Source: an uncultured Bacteroidota bacterium
GTDB lineage: Bacteria; Bacteroidota; Bacteroidia; Chitinophagales; Chitinophagaceae
DNA: 64,000 nt
NCBI GenBank assembly: GCA_903887415.1
Contig: CAISPO010000072.1
Location: forward strand, 1 to 64,000
Direction of reading: 5' to 3'
A program made the position numbers and the translations under genes. Below, piece by piece: positions 44,455 through 53,200 of this stretch. The notes beneath the pieces are model-generated. The model saw only the letters and a program-made list of their open reading frames with translations, had not been told where the DNA came from and ran no database searches. Position 1 is the stretch's first letter. Each line of letters opens with the position of its first letter.

Positions 44455-46494
44455 TTACCATACCCGGATTCTTTCATTTTCGGGCCGGAACAGCTTATCA
44501 GACGGTTTTATGTCAAATGCTTTATACCAGGCAGCCATATTGCTAAGCGGCACATTGACCCTTAACACCGAAGGGGAATGCCCATCGGTCTTTACCTGGG
44601 CGGCCAGTGCTTCCGGGCGCTGGTTCATGCGCCACACCTGTGCCCAACTCAAAAAGAAACGCTGATCTGGCGTAAAACCATCTTTTTTATCATTGCTTTT
44701 GCCTTGTTTGGTCTTTTTAAATGCTTCATATGCAATGTTGATACCCCCGAGGTCGGCCAGATTCTCCCCTTCTGTGAGGCTGTCATTGGCATGAATATCA
44801 TCAATAACAATAATTTTTCTGAACGGGCTTCCCACCTGTTTTGCCCTTGCTTTAAAGTTTGCTTCATCTTCCTTGCTCCACCAGTTGGAAAGGTTGCCCT
44901 GAGCGTTATACAGCCGCCCCTGGTCGTCAAAACCGTGTGTCATTTCATGGCCTATCACAGCGCCTATGCCGCCATAGTTTACAGCGTCATCGGCATTGGC
45001 GTCAAAAAACGGGTATTGAAGTATTCCTGCCGGAAAAACTATTTCATTAAAAGCAGCATTGTAATAGGCGTTTATTGTAGGCGGCGTCATGCCCCATTCT
45101 GTTTTGTCAACCGGCTTTCCCAATTTTCCAAGATTGTAATTATAAGCCCATTGCGATGCGGCAAAAATGTTTTTCACAAAATCGTTGCCCACAATTACGA
45201 GGTCGCTGTAGTCTTTCCATTTGTCGGGATAGCCTATTTTCTTCACAAATGCGTTCAGTTTGGTAAGCGCTTTCCTTTTTGTGCTGTCGCCCATCCAGTC
45301 CAGTTTTTGTATTCTTTCGGCATAGGTTTTCTGTAGGTTGTCCACCAATTCCAGCATTCTTGCCTTTGCTTCGGGCTTAAACTTTCTGTTCACATACAGT
45401 TGTCCCAGCATCTCGCCCTCGCATTCGTCTGTCATTTCCAGTATTCTTTTCCAGCGTGGCCGCTGCGCTTCCAGGCCATAAAGTATTTTACCATAAAAAT
45501 TAAATTGCGTGCTATCGAACTCTGCGCCCAAATGCGGTGCCATTTCATTGACGAGATGAAATTTAAGGTATTTTTTCCATACGTCTATCGGGACAGATTT
45601 AAGGTCATTTGCCACGGTCATAAAAAACTTTGGCTCGGCTACAAGCAAGGTGTCCTGCCCTTTTACGTTCAGACTGGCTAACAGTTTCTTCCAGTCCATG
45701 CCGGTTTGCTTGCTGATGTCATCGACAGTAAATTTATTATATACCCGGTACGGGTCGCGCATATCATTCTGGGTCAGGGAGCCACCTGCCAGCGATAGCT
45801 CCAGGTTATAGATATCCGCCGCATCTCTGCCGGCAGTGATCTGGTCCTCGCCTATCAGCATAAGTACCGTTGGTATATACTTCCGGTATGCTTCCCTGAT
45901 CTTCACGGTACGGTCGTCTTTATCAAAGTAATATTCACGAGTAGGCAAACCAAGGCCACCCTGCCCAAACTGGCATATTTCCTTAGACACGTTTTTATCA
46001 TCAGGCGCTATGCCAAAACTGAAAACCGGTCCCAACCCTATCTGGTGCTCATTACCTATTTCATCTATAAGGCTGGATACATCGCCTACATTATTGATGT
46101 GGGCCATAATGTCGCTGAGCGGACTAATACCTTCCTTATTAATAGTAACACTGTCCATGCCACTGCGGTAAAAATCGCCAACTTTCTGAATGATGCTACC
46201 ATCAGGTACTTTGCCAAGGGATGCCGCAGAGTCAAGTATGGCGTGCAGTGTCTTGTAGGTAGCTTCTTCTACCTCGTTGAAGCTGCCCCAACCTGTTTCC
46301 GTTTTTGGTATGGGGTTCAGTTTCATCCAGGTGCCATTAGCATATTGATAGAAGTTATCACCGGGGCGTACAGTGGTATCCAGGTTGGCCCGGTCTATCA
46401 TTTTATGTACAGATGCCGACGACTGGTCACCTTGGCCGCAGGATGCCAGGGTAAATGCAGCAAGGCCGAAAAAAGTTAAACGTTTTAAAAGCAT
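44455..46494 (-). CDS. M13 (neprilysin-like) metallopeptidase, lipoprotein
   Basis: The ATG at 46494 gives a lipoprotein signal peptide (MLLKRLTFFGLAAFTLAS then Cys-Gly-Gln); 679 residues. The zinc site is HEMTHGFDDQGRLYN (HExxH), with ENLADLGG supplying the third ligand, and the NAYYN and GRxW-like (ENERIRVW) C-terminal motifs of M13. The N-terminal DTTVRPGDNFYQYANGTWMK is typical. These enzymes cleave short peptides in the periplasm or at the surface. A close paralogue lies directly upstream at 46665-48716. Confidence 0.9.
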   Translation of the reverse strand: MLLKRLTFFGLAAFTLASCGQGDQSSASVHKMIDRANLDTTVRPGDNFYQYANGTWMKLNPIPKTETGWGSFNEVEEATYKTLHAILDSAASLGKVPDGSIIQKVGDFYRSGMDSVTINKEGISPLSDIMAHINNVGDVSSLIDEIGNEHQIGLGPVFSFGIAPDDKNVSKEICQFGQGGLGLPTREYYFDKDDRTVKIREAYRKYIPTVLMLIGEDQITAGRDAADIYNLELSLAGGSLTQNDMRDPYRVYNKFTVDDISKQTGMDWKKLLASLNVKGQDTLLVAEPKFFMTVANDLKSVPIDVWKKYLKFHLVNEMAPHLGAEFDSTQFNFYGKILYGLEAQRPRWKRILEMTDECEGEMLGQLYVNRKFKPEAKARMLELVDNLQKTYAERIQKLDWMGDSTKRKALTKLNAFVKKIGYPDKWKDYSDLVIVGNDFVKNIFAASQWAYNYNLGKLGKPVDKTEWGMTPPTINAYYNAAFNEIVFPAGILQYPFFDANADDAVNYGGIGAVIGHEMTHGFDDQGRLYNAQGNLSNWWSKEDEANFKARAKQVGSPFRKIIVIDDIHANDSLTEGENLADLGGINIAYEAFKKTKQGKSNDKKDGFTPDQRFFLSWAQVWRMNQRPEALAAQVKTDGHSPSVLRVNVPLSNMAAWYKAFDIKPSDKLFRPENERIRVW

Positions 46495-46517
46495 GTTATT
46501 TGTTATCAATTGGGGTG

Positions 46518-46525
46518 CAAAATTA
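46518..46525 (-). promoter_or_regulatory. -7 box (TAATTTTG) of the first M13 gene
   Basis: On the minus strand TAATTTTG matches TAnnTTTG and is 23 bases before the ATG at 46494. No convincing -33 element. Confidence 0.4.
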
Positions 46526-46605
46526 CAATAAACATCCTGCATGCTGTAATTATTGTTTATGAATATGAGGCATCATTGATGTTGTTGCTGGCAATCCAAA
46601 AATGC

Positions 46606-46634
46606 GTAGAGACGTTGCAATGCAACGTCTCTAC
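46606..46634. repeat. GTAGAGACG palindrome, copy 3
   Basis: GTAGAGACGTTGCA and its exact reverse complement flank a single central A (29 bp). It lies between the two M13 genes. Confidence 0.85.
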
Positions 46635-46664
46635 TAACACCTGGAAAGAAATAATGCGCACAGA

Positions 46665-48716
46665 TTACCAAACCCTTGCCCTTTCACTATCAGGGCGGTA
46701 CATTTTGTCGGTCGGTTTGATACCGAAAGCATCATACCATGCTTTCATATTGCTGATGGGCATATTACACCTGAGCACGCCAGGAGAGTGCGGATCCGTT
46801 TTGAGGCGTGCGGCCAATGCTTCAGGACGAATATTAGAGCGCCATACCTGGGCCCAGCTCAGGAAGAAACGCTGGTCTGGTGTAAAGCCGTCTATTTTTT
46901 CATTGCCCTGGCCTTGCTTGGTTTTTTTGAAGGCTTCATAAGCAATATTGATGCCGCCAAGGTCAGCGAGGTTTTCGCCCTCTGTAAGGGTGCCATTTGC
47001 GTGGCTTGTATCAATAACTATCACTTTGTTGAACTGGTTCACCATAACATTCGCCTTCGCAACAAAATTTGCAGAGTCGGCTGGGCTCCACCAGTTGCTC
47101 AGGTTACCATCGGCACCATACAAGCGGCCCTGGTCGTCAAAACCATGCGTCATTTCGTGGCCAATTACCGCACCTATTCCTCCATAGTTCACAGCATCAT
47201 CTGCGCTCTCATCAAAGAACGGGAACTGGAGGATACCGGCCGGGAACACGATCTCGTTGAATGCAGGGTTGTAGTAGGCGTTAACCGTAGGCGGCGTCAT
47301 ACCCCACTCTGCACGATCTACTGGCTTGCCCAGCTTGCTGAGGTTATAATTATATGCCCATTGTTCTGATGCAAGTACATTTTTTACATAATCGTTGCCT
47401 ACAATTGTCAGGGCGCTGTAGTCCTTCCATTTGTCCGTATAGCCTATCTTTTTCATAAAGGCATTCAGTTTGGTCAGCGCTTTCTTTTTAGTGCTGTCAC
47501 TCATCCAGTCCAGCTTCTGTATGCGCTCGGCATAGGTTGACTGCAGGTTGTCCACTAGTTCCTGCATACGTTTTTTAGCTTCCGGTTTAAAATATTTGTC
47601 CACATACAACTGGCCCAGCAAATCACCGATAGAGCCGTCAACCACTTGCAATATGCGCTTCCATCTCGGTTTTTGTTCTTTCTGGCCATTCATCGTCTTG
47701 CCATAAAAGTTGAAATGGGTGGAGTCAAATCCGTTGCTCAGCTCTGACGCCATATTGTTTACAAGGTGGAATTTCAGATAGCTTTTCCAAGTTTCCAAGG
47801 GTGTGCTCTTCAGTTGCTTTGCCATCGCTGTAAAGAATGCAGGCATCCCCACAATTATGCTATCCGCATTTCCTGCTTTTAAGGCCGTTAGCATTGTTTT
47901 CCAGTCGGTACCTGGCATAGCCTTACCGGCGCCTGCTATATCGTACTTATTATACAATTTGTAGGGATCACGCATTTCCACACGGGTCATGGATGCACCG
48001 GCAAGCGCGAGTTCCAGCTTATACACATCTGCCGCGTTCTTTTCGGCTTTGTCATCACCCATTAACGCCAGCATTTTGGGTATATATTGCTGATATGCCT
48101 CACGTATTTTAGTAGTACGTTCATCCTTATCAAAATAGTATTCCCTGCCTGGCATACCCAGGCCGCCCTGCCCAAACTGGCATATTTCCTTTGTAACGTT
48201 CTTGTCATCGGGAGATACACCGAAACTATACAGCGGGCCTATGCCCTGAGTTTGTTCCATGGCCACTTCCGCCAGTACGCCGTTTGCGTCCTTAATGCTG
48301 TTTATACGGGCAATTATCTCATTTAGTGGTGTTATGCCTGCCTTATCTATAGCTGAGCTATCCATACCGCTACGGTAAAAATCGCCAACTTTCTGCACGG
48401 CACTGCCTGCGGCCGCGTTCTTCACCCCTGCGGCAGAGTCCAGAATGCCATGGAGTGCTTTGTAGTTATTTTCCGCCAGAATATTAAAGCTGCCCCAGCG
48501 TGTCTCCGTGCTTGGTATGGGGTTGTTTTTCAGCCATGAGCCGCCGGCATACTCGAAGAAATTATCCCCCGGGTGAACGGTCGTGTCCATATTTGCAGGG
48601 TCCAGCAATTTGATACCACTGCCTCCGGAAACCGCAGCGCCGGGTTGCTGGCAAGATGCTATCCCTAATACAACTGCCCCAATAGCCAGCGAAAGAGATC
48701 TGTGTTTTAAATTCAT
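46665..48716 (-). CDS. M13 (neprilysin-like) metallopeptidase, lipoprotein (paralogue)
   Basis: 683 residues with lipoprotein signal peptide (SLSLAIGAVVLGIAS then Cys-Gln-Gln). Zinc motif HEMTHGFDDQGRLYG, ENLADLGG and RARVW C-terminus as in the neighbour; the two proteins are alike along their whole length, so they are a tandem duplication. The 46494 gene and this one each have their own -7 box, so they are probably separate transcripts. Peptide substrate unknown. Confidence 0.9.
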   Translation of the reverse strand: MNLKHRSLSLAIGAVVLGIASCQQPGAAVSGGSGIKLLDPANMDTTVHPGDNFFEYAGGSWLKNNPIPSTETRWGSFNILAENNYKALHGILDSAAGVKNAAAGSAVQKVGDFYRSGMDSSAIDKAGITPLNEIIARINSIKDANGVLAEVAMEQTQGIGPLYSFGVSPDDKNVTKEICQFGQGGLGMPGREYYFDKDERTTKIREAYQQYIPKMLALMGDDKAEKNAADVYKLELALAGASMTRVEMRDPYKLYNKYDIAGAGKAMPGTDWKTMLTALKAGNADSIIVGMPAFFTAMAKQLKSTPLETWKSYLKFHLVNNMASELSNGFDSTHFNFYGKTMNGQKEQKPRWKRILQVVDGSIGDLLGQLYVDKYFKPEAKKRMQELVDNLQSTYAERIQKLDWMSDSTKKKALTKLNAFMKKIGYTDKWKDYSALTIVGNDYVKNVLASEQWAYNYNLSKLGKPVDRAEWGMTPPTVNAYYNPAFNEIVFPAGILQFPFFDESADDAVNYGGIGAVIGHEMTHGFDDQGRLYGADGNLSNWWSPADSANFVAKANVMVNQFNKVIVIDTSHANGTLTEGENLADLGGINIAYEAFKKTKQGQGNEKIDGFTPDQRFFLSWAQVWRSNIRPEALAARLKTDPHSPGVLRCNMPISNMKAWYDAFGIKPTDKMYRPDSERARVW

Positions 48717-48738
48717 TATCTGATTTTATTTTAGAGCG

Positions 48739-48770
48739 CAAAAGTAAGGCATGACTATTAGAATGCACAA
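48739..48770 (-). promoter_or_regulatory. Promoter of the second M13 gene
   Basis: Minus strand: TTG (48768-48770), a 21-base spacer, and TACTTTTG (48739-48746), an exact fit to the Bacteroidota -33/-7 pattern, 22 bases before the start codon. Confidence 0.6.
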
Positions 48771-48931
48771 TAAATGTAAATAATAGATGTGTGAAAAATC
48801 GGGGGATTTTTCGCGGACAATAAACGGATGCCGTAACCGCAATTCACAGCCCTCTGAAATTAGCCGGATTCATAGTGCAATATTATCGTGCATAATGTGT
48901 TTAGTAAAATCCGTTATACTTTTAAACTCTG

Positions 48932-50506
48932 ATGGTACTTACCGATTTAAAAAAAAGTATACCGCTATTTATTATCCTCCTGGTGTTTGTCGCGCTCAAG
49001 GTCCCGCAGTTGCACTATGCGTATTACTGGGACGAAAGCTGGCCCTATGCAGTTGCCATCAAGGGTATGTATCAGCATGGGGTGAGCCTGATGCCAAATG
49101 CCATTGATGCGGAGCTATCACGCGGGCATCCGCTTTTCTTTCATGCAGTTGCCGCAACATGGATGCACATTTTCGGCAGTTCGCATATCTCCATGCATTC
49201 TTTCGCTTTACTGATCTCGGCGCTATTTCTTATTGCCATTTATGAAACGGCGCTACGTATATTCGACCAGCGGACAGCTCTATTAGCGTTGTTACTTATT
49301 GTCGTCCAGGAAATGTTTTTTATCCAGTCGTCATTGGTATTGCTGGAAATGCTTGTTGCTTTTCTATGTTTCTTAAGCCTTGTATTTTACATAAAAGAAA
49401 GATACTTATTAACTGCACTGTCCCTTACCATGCTTTTTTACACAAAAGAAAGTGGCCTGGTAATGGGGGCTGTACTTGGCATTGATACTGTCGTAAGTAT
49501 GTTGAACAAAAATACCCCCCCCCTGAAGCTGCGCCTGTACAAAATGTTGTCTGTGGCTGTGCCATGTGCATTTATCGGGATCTTTTTTCTTGTACAAAAG
49601 CACGTAAGAGGCTGGTATGTATTCCCACTTTATTCTGGTTTGATACAGCATCGCTGGGATATTTTTTGGTACACCTTTCGTATGTCTTGTATAACTACCC
49701 TATTCTACGAGCAACTAAGATTCTATTATTTTCTGTTGTTGCTACCAATTGCTGTAATTGCTGCGGTTCGACAAAAAAATACGGCATTGATGACTATACT
49801 TTTGCCCGCCTTTTGCATATACTATTTTGTCGATGATACGAGAGCGGGACGGATATTACCGAGCATTCCTTTTTTCATTTTGTTTGTAGCAGCGTCGGTT
49901 TTCTTTATTTATACCTACTCTGCTAAGGAATATTGCCCGGATAGCAAACAAAGGAAACTGGTGAGGTTGAGCGGGTGGTTTGTGTTATGCTTTTTATGTT
50001 TTTCAGCCATGAACTTCTTTACGCCGAGATACCTGCTGGCAGCCATGATACCACTTTTCTTTATTATTTCAGTATGCTGCGTCAATGTTATCAAGCAATC
50101 CTACACATGGCTATACTACGCTGTTATTTTGGCTGTGCTCACCATCGGTGGCTTTGCATATATGCATAACGATGCCTGGGGAGATTGCGAACATGGCATC
50201 TTTGACGGGCTTTATGTGCAGCAGGGAGTAGTTGACTATTTTGAAAAGAATGTGCCCAACGATCTGCATATCGCGGCTCTTTTTATGGAAGGACAACACC
50301 TATCCGATCCCGCCACGGGCTTCCTGCACAGAGATAAGCCATATACAGATGTTAAATGGGATATTAATGACGATACCCGATATGCCATATTTGATAATAT
50401 TGAAGCCGATGAGCGTTATACTCGTATTAAAAACGACACAGGCTTTTACCTGGCTAAAAGAATCGAAAAAGGAAAAGTATGGGCAGAGATCTACAAAAGA
50501 AAATAA
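48932..50506 (+). CDS. GT39-like polytopic membrane glycosyltransferase
   Basis: 524 residues with about ten membrane helices. After the first helix, YYWDESWPYAVAIKG carries the Asp-Glu pair that marks the catalytic loop of ArnT/PMT-type (GT-C) enzymes, and AELSRGHPLFFHAVAATW is the following conserved loop. A hydrophilic C-terminal domain (from about 425) is periplasmic. It would move a sugar from a polyprenyl-phosphate donor to an envelope acceptor. No clear operon partner; the LprI-like gene follows by 36 bases and has its own -7 box. Confidence 0.8.
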   Translation: MVLTDLKKSIPLFIILLVFVALKVPQLHYAYYWDESWPYAVAIKGMYQHGVSLMPNAIDAELSRGHPLFFHAVAATWMHIFGSSHISMHSFALLISALFLIAIYETALRIFDQRTALLALLLIVVQEMFFIQSSLVLLEMLVAFLCFLSLVFYIKERYLLTALSLTMLFYTKESGLVMGAVLGIDTVVSMLNKNTPPLKLRLYKMLSVAVPCAFIGIFFLVQKHVRGWYVFPLYSGLIQHRWDIFWYTFRMSCITTLFYEQLRFYYFLLLLPIAVIAAVRQKNTALMTILLPAFCIYYFVDDTRAGRILPSIPFFILFVAASVFFIYTYSAKEYCPDSKQRKLVRLSGWFVLCFLCFSAMNFFTPRYLLAAMIPLFFIISVCCVNVIKQSYTWLYYAVILAVLTIGGFAYMHNDAWGDCEHGIFDGLYVQQGVVDYFEKNVPNDLHIAALFMEGQHLSDPATGFLHRDKPYTDVKWDINDDTRYAIFDNIEADERYTRIKNDTGFYLAKRIEKGKVWAEIYKRK

Positions 50507-50517
50507 AAACACCTTAG

Positions 50518-50525
50518 TATATTTG
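50518..50525 (+). promoter_or_regulatory. -7 box (TATATTTG) of the LprI-like gene
   Basis: An exact TAnnTTTG match 17 bases before the ATG at 50543, in the gap after the glycosyltransferase gene. No -33 element identified. Confidence 0.4.
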
Positions 50526-50542
50526 AAGCAAGAAACAGAGCT

Positions 50543-50959
50543 ATGCCTAAAAAATATTTGATCCTTATTATATTGCTCCTCCCGGCATTTCACGCTTTTT
50601 CCCAAACAGTAAAAGAAGATGCTATAGATATAGCTTACCGGGACTGCCTGCTAAAAGATACTTCATCAGGCAATATTGACGCCTGTGCATTTATAGCTTA
50701 TGGCAAGTGGAACAAAGAGCTGGATAATGCCTATAATAAATTAATGAAATCGCTGAAGAAAGCCAAGGATAAAACGGCCCTGAAACAATCGCAAACTGCA
50801 TGGAAGGCTTACCGGGATGCAGAATTTGCCTCCTACGACAATATGTTCAACCGCCCAGGCAATAAATTTTGCCTGATGCGCCAGAATGGCCGCATAGATG
50901 TTGTGCGGGCACGGGTGCTGCAATTGCGCGGCTATGCCGAATCAATGAAAAAGGATTAG
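50543..50959 (+). CDS. LprI-like (DUF1311) secreted protein
   Basis: 138 residues. Signal peptide MPKKYLILIILLLPAFHAFS. The DUF1311/lysozyme-inhibitor LprI pattern is clear: DCLLKDTSSGNIDACAFIAY, WNKELDNAYNKLMKSLKK, LKQSQTAWKAYRDAEFASYD and a late Cys (KFCLMRQ). The three Cys and the helical hairpin are typical. Some members inhibit lysozyme or bind envelope components; here the target is unknown. A GTAGAGACG palindrome follows at 50988. Confidence 0.8.
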   Translation: MPKKYLILIILLLPAFHAFSQTVKEDAIDIAYRDCLLKDTSSGNIDACAFIAYGKWNKELDNAYNKLMKSLKKAKDKTALKQSQTAWKAYRDAEFASYDNMFNRPGNKFCLMRQNGRIDVVRARVLQLRGYAESMKKD

Positions 50960-50987
50960 CGCATGCCTATTTGTATTTTTATGTATA

Positions 50988-51015
50988 GCAGAGACGGCAT
51001 GCATGCCGTCTCTAC
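50988..51015. repeat. GTAGAGACG palindrome, copy 4
   Basis: GCAGAGACGGCATG followed by CATGCCGTCTCTAC: 26 of 28 bases are self-complementary, the single mispair being near the outer end. It lies between the LprI-like and DUF763 genes. Confidence 0.85.
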
Positions 51016-51079
51016 GCATTAAATACAGTTTATAACATCAAAAAGTCCGTAACTTTAAACAACACAAAATCGTTCCTTT

Positions 51080-52294
51080 ATGCCCGCCCGCTCTTATGCC
51101 GATATGCCGCTGCACTATGGCCAGGTTCCGCCATGGCTGTACCAGCGCATGAGCAAACTGGGCGTGGCTATTGTGGAGGCAATAGTGCAGGAGTATGGCA
51201 GGGGCGCGGTGCTGCAAAGGCTAAGCGACCCATTCTGGTTTCAGGCATTGGGTTGCGTACTGGGTATGGACTGGCACTCATCAGGCATCACCACTTCGGT
51301 GATGGGTGCGCTTAAACGCTCTGTGAATGAACGCGCCAAAGAGCTGGGCATCTATATATGCGGCGGAAAAGGTAAATACTCACGGGAAACGCCGGCAGAG
51401 CTAATACGCATAGCGGAACAAACCGGCCTGAATGGCGACCTGCTTGTGCTTAGCAGCAAGCTATCGGCAAAGGTGGACAACACTGCTATACAGGATGGTT
51501 ACCAGCTATACCTCCACTCCTTTGTGCTCAGCAGCGATGGCGACTGGGCTGTGATACAGCAGGGCATGAATGGCGCTAATGGCATGGCCCGCCGTTACCA
51601 CTGGCACTCTCCCACGCTTTCCTCGTTTGTGGAGGAACCCCATAGCTTTATCTATGGAAAAAGCGAGGGACAGATCATAAACATCACCGACAAAGGCGCG
51701 GACACAACCCGCACCGGCATACTGCAACTGGCACAAGAAAACCCGGAACGGCTGCTGCCCGAAATAAGAAAACTGGTAATGCCATCGCACCATGATGTGA
51801 AAGCAAAAGATGTGGACATCAAACGGCTGGGCAGCATACTGGCGGTGGCCTACGAAAAGGAGCACCTGGATATGGAATCACTGCTACTACTGGAGGGCCT
51901 GGGGCCACGCACACTGCAATCGCTGGTGCTGGTGAGCGAAGTAATACATGGCACCCCCTCACGTTTTGACGACCCGGCACGGTTCTCATTTGCGCATGGC
52001 GGTAAGGATGGGCACCCATTCCCTGTGCCAACCTACGTATATGATGAAGCCATACAAACCCTTGAAAATGCCGTGAACCGGGCTAAGCTGGGTATCAATG
52101 ACAAAAACGAAGCCATAAAAAACCTCTCAAAAGCTGCCCAGCGGCTGGAACAGGATTTCACACCCAACAACAATTTTGAGCAACTGATAGAGCGGGAACG
52201 CCGTGATTCCTGGAAGTATGGCGGCAGAACCGTAATGGGTAAAGCTCAGCCACCTAAGAAGGCAAACGGCAGTTCGCAGTTGCAATTGTTTTGA
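51080..52294 (+). CDS. DUF763 domain protein
   Basis: 404 residues, matching DUF763 over nearly the whole length: MPLHYGQVPPWLYQRMSKLG at the start, DPFWFQALGCVLGMDWHSSGITTSVMGALK, GYQLYLHSFVLSSDGDWAVIQQGMN, ARRYHWHS, and LLLLEGLGPRTLQSLVLVSEVIHG with FSFAHGGKDGHPFPV. A helix-hairpin-helix-like LEGLGPRTLQSL hints at nucleic acid binding. The family is widespread in archaea and scattered in bacteria; activity is not established. Cytoplasmic. Single gene. Confidence 0.85.
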   Translation: MPARSYADMPLHYGQVPPWLYQRMSKLGVAIVEAIVQEYGRGAVLQRLSDPFWFQALGCVLGMDWHSSGITTSVMGALKRSVNERAKELGIYICGGKGKYSRETPAELIRIAEQTGLNGDLLVLSSKLSAKVDNTAIQDGYQLYLHSFVLSSDGDWAVIQQGMNGANGMARRYHWHSPTLSSFVEEPHSFIYGKSEGQIINITDKGADTTRTGILQLAQENPERLLPEIRKLVMPSHHDVKAKDVDIKRLGSILAVAYEKEHLDMESLLLLEGLGPRTLQSLVLVSEVIHGTPSRFDDPARFSFAHGGKDGHPFPVPTYVYDEAIQTLENAVNRAKLGINDKNEAIKNLSKAAQRLEQDFTPNNNFEQLIERERRDSWKYGGRTVMGKAQPPKKANGSSQLQLF

Positions 52295-52351
52295 TGCCCA
52301 GGAAAAATAAATCAGCTCAATTATGGTTTTTGACCAGCATTCGTTCTGAAG

Positions 52352-53191
52352 CTAAATGTATGGTTCCCCGGAACGAGGTCCCGATTTTTTATCGGGAAGG
52401 GTCAGGGGTTTTCGGGACAGGCTCTTAACGATATGCTTTCCTATGCTAGTTAAAAAGAGGAATGGCAATAAGGGTAGAAACAATAGATTCAGTTTCACCA
52501 GGCGCCTGTATGCCCGCATTTCACCCATTCGCATTTTCCATTTGTTGCCACTAATACCTCCCTGCGATGTAAATGCCCGGAATATCTGTGTGAGCGGGAT
52601 ATTGATCATGTATATTTTATGCTTGTAGCCAACCTGAAGGCATAGATCCAGGTCTTCCATATAGCGCATAGTGGGCTCAAAACGGAATGCTGGTTTGTTC
52701 CGGATAACAACGCAGGATGTAGCAATGGGGTTACTCGGCAGCAGCTTTACAAATGGATACTTATACACAACTATATCTTCCGGCAGCTTTTTATCCATTA
52801 TGTTGTCCTGTGTGTAAGGATGGTAGAACAGGGTAATGTCAGGCTTGGATAGCAGGATGGTATTCATAAGCATCAGCTTGTCCGGGTGCCAGGCATCATC
52901 TGCATCCAGGAACGCAATATAGTCGCCGGTAGAAACCTCCATGCCTTTGTTGCGGGCCGCTGAGCTGCCCTGGTTCACTATCTTTTGTATGAACATTACC
53001 TTGCCCGCGTACTTGTCCTGCACTATTTCATGGGTCTTGTCATTACTCGCATCGTCCACCACAATAATCTCCACTGGCGGGTACGACTGTGCCAGCACCG
53101 AGTCGATAGCGCGCACTATGGTACCAGCGCCATTATAGACTGGGATGATAACACTGAATTTTATTCCACTATTTTGAACCGGTTCGCTCAT
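52352..53191 (-). CDS. Family 2 glycosyltransferase
   Basis: 279 residues. GT-A fold motifs: FSVIIPVYNGAGTIVRAIDS, VVDDASNDKT, the DXD-like FLDADDAWHPDK near 95, and YMEDLDLCLQVG. A hydrophobic segment (LNLLFLPLLPFLFLTSIG) sits near the C-terminus. It starts nine bases after the stop of the family-4 enzyme, so the two form an operon, probably for an extracellular polysaccharide or glycan. The last 18 residues or so, ending GPRSGEPYI, run through a CCCGAT...ATCGGG hairpin repeat (52380-52396). Confidence 0.85.
   Translation of the reverse strand: MSEPVQNSGIKFSVIIPVYNGAGTIVRAIDSVLAQSYPPVEIIVVDDASNDKTHEIVQDKYAGKVMFIQKIVNQGSSAARNKGMEVSTGDYIAFLDADDAWHPDKLMLMNTILLSKPDITLFYHPYTQDNIMDKKLPEDIVVYKYPFVKLLPSNPIATSCVVIRNKPAFRFEPTMRYMEDLDLCLQVGYKHKIYMINIPLTQIFRAFTSQGGISGNKWKMRMGEMRAYRRLVKLNLLFLPLLPFLFLTSIGKHIVKSLSRKPLTLPDKKSGPRSGEPYI
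52380..52396. repeat. CCCGAT...ATCGGG repeat hairpin at the end of the GT2 gene
   Basis: CCCGAT and ATCGGG pair with a T5 loop. Related to CCGATAGCTATCGG at 36456. It lies inside the coding region for the C-terminal tail. Confidence 0.6.
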
Positions 53192-53200
53192 TAATACGCC

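Noticed and set aside
44578-45336. 252-codon plus-strand frame opposite the first M13 gene (and the similar one at 46788-47369)
   Set aside because: Both are the antisense of the same conserved M13 region, so their similarity to each other only reflects the duplication.
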